Program-made: the position numbers and the translations under genes
The notes under the pieces: generated by a model
The model's database searches: none
Told to the model about the DNA's origin: nothing
The model's input: only the letters and a program-made list of their open reading frames with translations
From: a virus
IMG/VR virus record: IMGVR_UViG_3300023284_002254
Coordinates: 1-29,760 of that record
Reading direction: 5' to 3' (one strand)
DNA: 29,760 nt
Shown: positions 23,477 to 29,760 of the stretch, one piece after another
Layout of the letters: each line of letters opens with the position of its first letter
Numbering within the stretch: the first letter of the stretch is position 1

Positions 23477-24030
23477 TGCGGAGGAGGGAGAAATGCGAGT
23501 ACTACGAACGGTGTGGGACTACAGGACACTATCTAGTGGATGGAAAATGGGCGAGATGTTCGTGTCTGCAACAGGAGATTAACCAACAACAATTAGGACA
23601 AATGTACACGGAGAATCCAAAAGAGAACTCAAAGCTAGGGGACATGACGGACGAGAACCTGGTAATAGAGGGTCCACTGGAGGAGATTAGAAGGCACGTA
23701 GCAAGGGTACTGATGGATCTAAACGAAAAGGGAGAATCAACGACAGTGCTGGATGCCTATCGTTTGATCGAGATATTTTTGGACCAGGACAATGAATTTG
23801 GAACCATCTTTGATGCGATAGAGGCAGATCTACTAGTAATACTCCTGGGGTTTGGTGATCCAAGAAATAGGTACTTACCAGAGCTGCTGGTGCAGGCTGT
23901 TTCAAGGAGAGATCTGATAAGGAAGCCGACTTGGTTTGTACTGGGACTTCCACTCGGACAGGTGGGGACAAAGTATAACGATGCTCTTTATGAGAGACTG
24001 AAGGAATTTAGAAAGGCGGCAACAGGGTGA
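23476..24030 (+). CDS. DnaC-like helicase loader with degenerate ATPase motifs
   Basis: A 184-residue protein beside the DnaB-like helicase. The start holds a Cys cluster (Cys7, Cys13, Cys28, Cys30) that, with 'GTTGHYLVDG', resembles the DnaC/DnaI zinc-binding N-terminus. The rest lines up with a DnaC/IstB AAA+ fold: 'LVIEGPLEEIRRHVARVL' where a P-loop is expected, 'ADLLVILLGFGD' at the Walker B strand, and 'RKPTWFVLGLPL' at the sensor 1 strand. The GxGKT residues are replaced by LEEIRR, and the acidic Walker B pair is missing. I infer an ATP-independent loader or helicase partner. The ATG at 23476 overlaps the helicase stop (TGATG). The assignment is from aligning remembered family patterns by eye; a simple unrelated zinc protein remains possible. 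Confidence 0.55.
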   Translation: MRRREKCEYYERCGTTGHYLVDGKWARCSCLQQEINQQQLGQMYTENPKENSKLGDMTDENLVIEGPLEEIRRHVARVLMDLNEKGESTTVLDAYRLIEIFLDQDNEFGTIFDAIEADLLVILLGFGDPRNRYLPELLVQAVSRRDLIRKPTWFVLGLPLGQVGTKYNDALYERLKEFRKAATG

Positions 24031-25475
24031 AAAAGGTGATACGGTCATTATGTTGGGTGGACCAGAAAGAAAAAGACGAGGCAACGAAGAACTTTAAGAC
24101 CACGAGAAGTGATAGACTACTTAACTTGACGAGTACGGAGAGAACAATACTGGAGTTCTCACTGGAATTCTATACAAGAACGGCGGAGGCGCCGCAACTG
24201 AGCACAATATTTGACCACTTCGAGGGGCTAAATGATCCAGATGCGATAGTGAAGATAGAAGAGGTGACGGCAGAAACTTTTTATCAGGGAGCCTCGTTCG
24301 TAGACCTATTTGAGGGGGAAGTAGAAGAGCAGGCGGGACAAAATTTAACCCAAGCCTGTAAGACGGCAGTGAAAATAGCAACTGCGGGAATGAAAATAGG
24401 AAATAACGTAGTAAAAGGAACAGACGAGGCTGTAGCATACCTTTTCTCAGAGGCAAAAGGAGTGCCGAGGGACGACACGGACAAATTAAAAGCCAGCATG
24501 CGGAAGAACAAAGCTGCCCTAACGTCAATGTACGAGGAAAGAAAGGCAAATCCCCACGAGACATACGGGGTATTAACAGGATACGGACTAATAGATGCGG
24601 CGACGGCGGGAATTAGAAGGAAGCAGCTGTACTTACACGCAGGATTCGGAGGACACCTGAAATCTACCCTGATGCTGAATATGATAATAAATTCAGTGGT
24701 AGATGGGGGATGGAATGCCCTGCTGTTCACCTCGGAAATGCCAGCCAATGACGTACAGCAACTGATTATTTCTATTCACAGCGCAAACCAGAAGTTTAAC
24801 GGGGTAGGAAGACCCCTGCCAGCCTTTAAACTACTGTTAGGGGCCTTAAATAAAGACGAGGAGGAATTTTACGAGGGAGTGAAAGAAGACCTGCTAACAG
24901 AACGAAGCTACGGGGATATTAGAGTGATAGACTCAAGCGAGTTTACATCCTTCGGGTCGGTGATGCAGAGGACGGTGAGGGAACACGCTGAGGACGAAGT
25001 GGACATAATGTGGACAGATTATGTGACGAGGCTACCATTGGACGCAAAATACAGGGGAATAGATACAACGACGGCACGAAATGAGACAATCGCAGATGCA
25101 AAGAGATTCGCAATGTCGTTTGATGGCGGGGCAGGGTTGGCAGTCTGCTCACCGTTTCAAATAAATCGGGAAGGGTATAAAAAGGCGAAGGCAAACGAAG
25201 GAAGAATGGACCTAACAGCCCTAGCGGCGTACAATGCTGCGGAGAGGGAAGCCGATGTTATCACCTATGGGTTTTACGACGAAGAAGAGCAAGCGACGTC
25301 GGAACCAAAGATCGGACTACTGAAATCAAGGTGGGGAAAGGTAAACTCAGATCCAGTACGAGTATTTATAGAGCCAGACAGTCGAAGAATATTTGACCTG
25401 TCAGCCGGAATGGCTGTGACAGGGATAATTCCGACAGCCTCTGCTGAGGGGGCAGAGGAGGAAGTGGAAATCTAA
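24027..25475 (+). CDS. DnaB-like replicative helicase
   Basis: A 482-residue RecA-fold helicase, likely hexameric, that unwinds the fork 5' to 3'. Residues 1 to about 185 are helical, like a DnaB N-terminal and linker region but weakly conserved. The RecA core begins near 'VLTGYGLIDAATAGIRRKQLYLHAGFGGHLKST'-type sequence, with the P-loop at residues 206-214. Its Lys212-Ser213 are present, but Leu211 replaces the usual Gly. 'ALLFTSEMPANDV' follows, as in DnaB motif 1a. Walker B is 'DIMWTDYV' with Asp331, and 'LKSRWGK' near the C-terminus fits the DnaB arginine-finger/KR region. The start is GTG at 24027, overlapping the upstream stop (GTGA). It lies between loader and primase-like genes. Confidence 0.88.
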   Translation: MKKVIRSLCWVDQKEKDEATKNFKTTRSDRLLNLTSTERTILEFSLEFYTRTAEAPQLSTIFDHFEGLNDPDAIVKIEEVTAETFYQGASFVDLFEGEVEEQAGQNLTQACKTAVKIATAGMKIGNNVVKGTDEAVAYLFSEAKGVPRDDTDKLKASMRKNKAALTSMYEERKANPHETYGVLTGYGLIDAATAGIRRKQLYLHAGFGGHLKSTLMLNMIINSVVDGGWNALLFTSEMPANDVQQLIISIHSANQKFNGVGRPLPAFKLLLGALNKDEEEFYEGVKEDLLTERSYGDIRVIDSSEFTSFGSVMQRTVREHAEDEVDIMWTDYVTRLPLDAKYRGIDTTTARNETIADAKRFAMSFDGGAGLAVCSPFQINREGYKKAKANEGRMDLTALAAYNAAEREADVITYGFYDEEEQATSEPKIGLLKSRWGKVNSDPVRVFIEPDSRRIFDLSAGMAVTGIIPTASAEGAEEEVEI

Positions 25476-25481
25476 ACTAAG

Positions 25482-25970
25482 ATGACCCCAAACCAACTAT
25501 TGGACCTATTAGGAATAGACTTTATTTACAGACCAAATCGACTAGCTTTCCACTGTCCGTTCCACCACGATATAAACCCGTCGGCGGGATTCTACGAAGA
25601 CTCAGGTCTAGCACACTGCTTTTCCTGTGAGTACACGCTGGATATGCCTGCGTTCTATGCGAAATATAAAGAGATGACAAGAGGAGAAGCAGAAAGGGAA
25701 CTGGAAAAGGAATTTGGAGAAGAAAAGTCGAGGAGAGTGATTGACAGGATAAAAATTGCCCAAACAAGGAATAAAGCAGAACAAGAGTTGGTAGGAGCGA
25801 GATGTTTGGGGCGAAAAAAGCACGCCCTTCTCGGTGAGGTACTGGACCGAATACTACTTGACTACGAGAGAGGAAAACTAGACGACGAGAGACTTGATAA
25901 TTTGATGGAAAAGTGGTATAATAAGGTGAGAGAGAATGTAACGAAGGCAAAATCATGCTCAAAGACCTAA
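25482..25970 (+). CDS. CHC2 zinc-finger primase-like protein without catalytic domain
   Basis: A 162-residue protein with the DnaG-type zinc ribbon: Cys25-x2-His28, 17 residues, Cys46-x2-Cys49, with 'NPSAGFYEDSGLAHCFSC' between, the standard CHC2 pattern that reads the priming template. The rest (about 60-162) is helical and charged (ERELEKEFGEEKSRR, then LLDYERGKLDDERLDNLMEKWY) and has no TOPRIM or RNA polymerase domain. Full DnaG primases are about 600 residues, so this is either one half of a split primase or a stand-alone DNA-recognition factor. It starts six bases after the DnaB-like gene with only a weak ribosome site, and its end overlaps the nuclease gene by 16 bases. Confidence 0.85.
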   Translation: MTPNQLLDLLGIDFIYRPNRLAFHCPFHHDINPSAGFYEDSGLAHCFSCEYTLDMPAFYAKYKEMTRGEAERELEKEFGEEKSRRVIDRIKIAQTRNKAEQELVGARCLGRKKHALLGEVLDRILLDYERGKLDDERLDNLMEKWYNKVRENVTKAKSCSKT

Positions 25971-26776
25971 ACCGAGAGGAACTCCAGGAGCTGGTCTTTA
26001 TGGCCAAGTCTAAGAAAGCTTTTGCGACCTACCTAGGGGTGGATGTGAAGGAGGCAGAATTGATATGGAGAGAAAAAGGACTAATGCTCCCTCTAGAATG
26101 GTTGAGGAGTCAATCTAGATTGAAGAGACTGAATTATTTGGCAGACCTTGGGTCCTATAAAAGGCTGGCTAATTATATAGGGGCGAGTGAAGCTGCAGTA
26201 AAAGAGATTTTTAAAGGAAAACCTCAAAAGTCGAAATTAGATTGGAGTGCAGAAGAACTGGAGAGGTTCGTTAGGAAATTTGGTTCGGTGAAATTGGCTG
26301 CCAGATGCACCGCCGCGGCGGAATCAGATATAAGAAAGCGGGCGAAAGAACTGGGGATGGAGCTGGTTCCCCTGTTGAACTACCAGTTTTCGGAACACAG
26401 CAATGCAAAGGGCCGGCGAGCAGAGTTAGAGTGGGCAACCCTGGAAGGAAGTTTGATAACTGCGGACCTGAATTTGACGGAAGGGTCCCAGGCAACGGCG
26501 GATTTTACACACTCCAAACTAGGGCGAGTAAACGTAAAGTCAAGCCGGCAATACAGATATAAGGCAAGGACGAGGAGAACAAGTCCGCACTACTGGAAGT
26601 TTTCAACAAACGGACGAGAAAATTGTGACTATTTCGTGGTACTTTGCTATGACAGTAAAATGAAGGAACTAGTAGGTATAAAGACTTTGAAGGCCAGTTC
26701 CTTGCCCGACAAGAAATCAATCCAGCTTGGGAGACACGAATTCGATGGCATACCGACTAGCGAAGACCCTGGCTGA
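25955..26776 (+). CDS. PD-(D/E)XK-like nuclease with three HTH-like repeats
   Basis: A 273-residue protein of two parts. Residues about 15-135 hold three helix-turn-helix-like units: 'SKKAFATYLGVDVKEAELIW', 'SYKRLANYIGASEAAVKEIF' and 'SVKLAARCTAAAESDIRKRA', each with 'LA.y.g....v' spacing, suggesting DNA recognition. Residues about 150-265 resemble a PD-(D/E)XK nuclease: Glu157 in 'GRRAELEW', Asp183 in 'TADFTHSKLG', then 'RVNVKSSRQY' with Lys195, and 'WKFSTNG..NCDYFVVLCYD'. The usual Glu two residues before the Lys is Asn193 here, so activity is uncertain. It could be a homing endonuclease or a phage recombination or repair nuclease. The overlap with both neighbours argues against a freshly inserted element. 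Its end overlaps the polymerase start. Confidence 0.55.
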   Translation: MLKDLNREELQELVFMAKSKKAFATYLGVDVKEAELIWREKGLMLPLEWLRSQSRLKRLNYLADLGSYKRLANYIGASEAAVKEIFKGKPQKSKLDWSAEELERFVRKFGSVKLAARCTAAAESDIRKRAKELGMELVPLLNYQFSEHSNAKGRRAELEWATLEGSLITADLNLTEGSQATADFTHSKLGRVNVKSSRQYRYKARTRRTSPHYWKFSTNGRENCDYFVVLCYDSKMKELVGIKTLKASSLPDKKSIQLGRHEFDGIPTSEDPG

Positions 26777-28907
26777 TGTTGAGGGGGACTTACTGGATGA
26801 GGGGAACGAAGAGAAATTAATAGGATTTGACACAGAAACGACAGGACTAGACACAAGGCGCGCCAAATTAGTGGGTGTGTCTTTTTCTATGTTCAAAGAA
26901 GTGGCTACCTATGTTCCGATAGGACACAGGATAGGATCCAACTTACCACTAAAACCAGTGGTAAATTTATTTAAAAGAAAAGCGGAGCAGGGATACAGGT
27001 TCGTATTTTACAACGCGAAATTTGACCTAAATATTCTACAAGTGAACTGCGGTTGGGTTCCAATACTATTCGAGGATGCCCTGGAACTAGTCTATATGGC
27101 GGATCCTGACCGGAGAGACAAACGACTAAAGACAGTGGTAAAAGAGGATTTTGGAGTAGATATGACGAGGTTTGAGGATCTCTTTACTCCAGAAGAACAG
27201 AAGGCGAAGGTATTTGATATTTCAACGAAATCGCCGGCACGATGTACCGACTATGCAAGTATGGATGCTGACTTTGCTCTAAGGCTTAGATACAAGTACG
27301 GATGGTTATGGGAGCCGGAAGGAAATCCTTTTGCTCTAAGGGTGGACAATGCTCTGATAGAAGTGGTTCGAAGGATGGAGCATAATGGGGGAATGGAATT
27401 AAATACGGAATATGTGGAAGAGCAGATAGAAATACTGGGAAGGCGAGGGGATGCGCTGAAAGAACAAATTCACAGGGTAGTAGGAAAGGACTTCGAGATT
27501 AAAAGTCCAAAACAACTGGGGGATGCGCTGTTTGAAACGATGGGAATTCCAAGTCCAGGATATACTAGGGCGGGAAAAAACCATAAGACGGATGCAGAAA
27601 CCCTGGAGAAATTATCGAAAACATATCCGGTGATCGAGGTAATAATTTGCTATCGGAAGGTGATTAAGGCGAGGGATGCTTATTTTGTTAAACTTCAAAC
27701 TTTAGCAAAGACGGGGAAACCTATTAGGTTTAATTTCAACATGTTTGCCGCGCCGACTTTTAGGTTTGCGGCTCCTGGAGGAGATCCGAATAAAGATGGA
27801 GCGTGTGGAGTTAATATCCAGGCAGTAGGAAAAGGCGAAGCAAGAGAGATGTTTGGGGTGGATTTATCATTGGGGGAAGGGAATAAAATTGACTACGCAG
27901 AAGAACTAACAGAAGACGAAACTTTATTTGAGAGAGAAGCAGCAGAGATAGACGAAGGTTGGGAAGGAAAAATAGAGGAACTCCCTTGGGTGGCGGAATC
28001 GGAAGTAAGTGAAGGAATGATTTGTTTTAGGGAGACCTGTACTGGGTGTAGAGCTTCTTGCAGAGGGAGGGGAATTGATACCACCCGACGACTGCAGACC
28101 GGGGTTAAAATAATACCTCCGGTACGAGAGGCATTTAAATCCCCAGAGGGTTACAGCCTAGTGTCCTTTGACTATGACCGACAGGAACTAGTGATAGGAG
28201 CAAACCTTTCGGGAGAGCCGAAATGGTTGCAAGCGCTGGCAAACGGGGAGGACTTACACGTGAGTACTGCAGCAGCTGCCTTTGGAATGCCTCAGGAGGT
28301 ATTTGTGAAGCTGCCAACAGAAGAATTTAAAAGAAAACGAGCAGTGGGAAAGACCCTTAATTTTGCCACCTTCTATGGGGCAACAGGGTACACCCTTTCA
28401 AGGAAGGCGGATATTACGATACAACAGGCGGAACAAATCTATGAAGGATTTGTTCACGGGCACCCACAATTATTCAGCTGGATAAACAAGGTGCACATAT
28501 TTGCTCGAAAGGAGGGGTATACTACCACTTACTTCGGAAGGAAAAGATGGTTGAAACAGTTTTATAACCATGATAATCCGAGGATGAAGGCTTTTGCGGA
28601 TCGGTCAGCAGTGAACACAACGATACAAGGGACGGCTGCGGAAGTAACTAGAATCGCAATGGTGAAAGTGTACAAGGCCCTAAGAAAGGCAGGTTATACA
28701 GACAAGCAGGTGAGGCTGCTGATACAAATCCATGACGAGCTAATGTATATGATAAAGGACGAGCTTATCGAGGAAATCGTCCCGATTATCAGGGAGAACA
28801 TGCAGTTCAACGTGAAGAGTTGGATAGTTCAGTTGACAGTAGGAGTGAAAATAGGGAAAGTTTGGGGACTCCAAGAAGAAATGAAGGAGATACCACTTGC
28901 CGCGTAA
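26745..28907 (+). CDS. polA: Family A DNA polymerase with proofreading exonuclease
   Basis: A 720-residue replicative DNA polymerase. The 3'-5' exonuclease is intact: Exo I Asp29-x-Glu31 (FDTETTG), Exo II Asp94 (YNAKFD), Exo III Tyr170 and Asp174. The polymerase domain has motif A Asp476 (SFDYDRQEL), motif B Arg532-x3-Lys536-x3-Phe540-x3-Tyr544-Gly545, and motif C His663-Asp664-Glu665 (IHDEL). Phe540 aligns with E. coli Phe762, which sets nucleotide selectivity. There is no 5'-3' exonuclease domain. An insertion of about 80-90 residues between the NIQ segment and motif A holds a Cys cluster (427, 432, 435, 439). I chose the ATG at 26745, since the slightly longer frame begins with TTG at 26727; both overlap the nuclease gene. 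The gene sits with helicase and primase-like genes. Confidence 0.97.
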   Translation: MAYRLAKTLADVEGDLLDEGNEEKLIGFDTETTGLDTRRAKLVGVSFSMFKEVATYVPIGHRIGSNLPLKPVVNLFKRKAEQGYRFVFYNAKFDLNILQVNCGWVPILFEDALELVYMADPDRRDKRLKTVVKEDFGVDMTRFEDLFTPEEQKAKVFDISTKSPARCTDYASMDADFALRLRYKYGWLWEPEGNPFALRVDNALIEVVRRMEHNGGMELNTEYVEEQIEILGRRGDALKEQIHRVVGKDFEIKSPKQLGDALFETMGIPSPGYTRAGKNHKTDAETLEKLSKTYPVIEVIICYRKVIKARDAYFVKLQTLAKTGKPIRFNFNMFAAPTFRFAAPGGDPNKDGACGVNIQAVGKGEAREMFGVDLSLGEGNKIDYAEELTEDETLFEREAAEIDEGWEGKIEELPWVAESEVSEGMICFRETCTGCRASCRGRGIDTTRRLQTGVKIIPPVREAFKSPEGYSLVSFDYDRQELVIGANLSGEPKWLQALANGEDLHVSTAAAAFGMPQEVFVKLPTEEFKRKRAVGKTLNFATFYGATGYTLSRKADITIQQAEQIYEGFVHGHPQLFSWINKVHIFARKEGYTTTYFGRKRWLKQFYNHDNPRMKAFADRSAVNTTIQGTAAEVTRIAMVKVYKALRKAGYTDKQVRLLIQIHDELMYMIKDELIEEIVPIIRENMQFNVKSWIVQLTVGVKIGKVWGLQEEMKEIPLAA

Positions 28908-29733
28908 AATTAAATTGGGAGGACACCTAAGATCTTCAGACGGACTAAGATTTGTACCCACTAATGCAAGGGCACTAGGGTACAACCTGGTACAAATAAT
29001 GGTGGGGGAGGGGACCAGCTATATCCCCTATGAATTCGAGGAGGAGGACAAGGACGAATACAGGAAGATGATGTTTGGAATAGAGACTTACGTACACTTA
29101 CCGTACGTGATAAATCCCTGTGAAGGGAACCTCCGACGGAGGGCCTACTATAAGAAATCCTTTAGAGACTACTGTCGAGAGGCCGCCTCATTGGAAGCGA
29201 GGGCGGTAGTAATTCACCCGGGATTTAAGAAGGATCTAACTCCGTCAGAAGCGTATAACAATATGCTGAAATTCTTTGAGGACTCGTACGAGGAGAACTG
29301 GAACCTAAGAATACTGCTGGAGACAGACTCAGGATCGAAGAACGGGTCAGCAGTGGGAACAACAAAATGGATTTATAGAGCGCTGAACGACCTGGATATT
29401 CCTAATTTTGGACTGTGTGTGGACACAGTGCACCTATTTGCTCGAGGACTGAACCTTTGGGAGGATGAGAAGAGGGAGAAATTTTTAGAACTCTACGGAC
29501 ACCTGATAAAATTGGTACACTTAAATTCTCCGGATCCAGAGGTTTATTTAGGATCATTTAGAGACAGGCATAATACACCCTTTGAGGAGAGGGAGGATTT
29601 AAACTCAGTAAACTTGATAAGAGATTTTGTAGCCAAGTACCCGTGTATTTTAGAGAGGAGAAGTCTTGCGGTACAAGAGTTGGACAAGCGGTATATAGAT
29701 GGGTTGATGAAGCCAGGGGGAGAAGAAGATTGA
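28897..29733 (+). CDS. nfo: Endonuclease IV (AP endonuclease family 2), TTG start
   Basis: A 278-residue TIM-barrel metal enzyme that nicks DNA 5' to abasic sites. All nine zinc-ligand positions of E. coli endonuclease IV have plausible equivalents: His67 (VHLPY), His107 (VIHPG), Glu142 (LLETDSG), Asp176 and His179 (VDTVHLF), His208 (LVHLN), Asp223 and His225 (FRDRHN) and Glu253 (CILERR). The first strand is 'KLGGHLRSSDG', matching the family's 'GaHvS..GG', so the start must be before it. The only suitable codon is TTG at 28897, with AAGGAG at 28884-28889 seven bases upstream. The gene overlaps the polymerase by 11 bases. It probably repairs abasic sites during phage replication. It is an unusual but not unique phage gene, and the enzyme looks active. 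Confidence 0.92.
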   Translation: MPRKIKLGGHLRSSDGLRFVPTNARALGYNLVQIMVGEGTSYIPYEFEEEDKDEYRKMMFGIETYVHLPYVINPCEGNLRRRAYYKKSFRDYCREAASLEARAVVIHPGFKKDLTPSEAYNNMLKFFEDSYEENWNLRILLETDSGSKNGSAVGTTKWIYRALNDLDIPNFGLCVDTVHLFARGLNLWEDEKREKFLELYGHLIKLVHLNSPDPEVYLGSFRDRHNTPFEEREDLNSVNLIRDFVAKYPCILERRSLAVQELDKRYIDGLMKPGGEED

Positions 29734-29760
29734 GTCCTCCTCTGGGCTAGGTATTAAAGC

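Noticed and set aside
1-29760. CRISPR arrays, tRNA genes, insertion sequences or attachment sites
   Set aside because: No regularly spaced direct repeats, cloverleaf sequences, transposase motifs or integrase genes were found; the window is almost wholly coding.

Overview
This window is a stretch of a tailed double-stranded DNA phage (or prophage) with a long non-contractile, siphovirus-type tail. Every credible gene is on the + strand, packed head to tail, usually with start and stop codons overlapping by a few bases. No tRNA, rRNA, CRISPR array, insertion sequence, integrase or repressor gene is visible. The tail tip follows the order seen in alphaproteobacterial gene transfer agents (GTA g12-g13-g14-g15: DUF2460, DUF2163, NlpC/P60 peptidase, tail megatron). 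A spanin pair with outer-membrane lipoprotein features implies a Gram-negative host. A proteobacterial, perhaps alphaproteobacterial, host is an inference only.

Layout. (1) 1-1704: head-to-tail connector genes: a 5'-truncated DnaT-like/gp6-type adaptor, head closure protein, HK97 gp10-type protein and tail terminator. (2) 1714-7598: tail tube protein, a tail assembly chaperone made in two forms by a canonical -1 frameshift (A_AAA_AAC), and a 1216-residue tape measure protein. (3) 7598-19617: distal tail protein, hub, a cupin-like protein, cell-wall peptidase, megatron, a 1259-residue fibre and a small fibre-linked protein. Hub, megatron and fibre carry inserted lectin-, carbohydrate-binding-, propeller- and jelly-roll-like domains. 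Parts of these differ sharply in codon choice (CGN arginine) from the core genes (AGA/AGG arginine, ATA, CTA, GGA). (4) 19660-21824: lysis cassette: a small holin candidate, overlapping inner- and outer-membrane spanins, an M15 peptidase endolysin, a lipoprotein and a small unknown protein. A strong intrinsic terminator follows at about 21881-21913. (5) 21917-29733: replication and repair block: SNF2-like helicase, a DnaC-like loader that has lost its ATPase motifs, DnaB-like helicase, CHC2 zinc-finger primase fragment, PD-(D/E)XK-like nuclease with HTH-like repeats, family A DNA polymerase and endonuclease IV.

The genes form one virion-building, host-lysis and DNA-replication programme. Points most worth checking are: the ATPase-dead helicase loader beside a DnaB-like helicase with an unusual P-loop; a cysteine-cluster insertion in the polymerase; a small beta-rich 'NNG' module present in three different tail proteins; large carbohydrate-binding insertions in the tail hub; and a stand-alone primase zinc finger with no catalytic domain in view.
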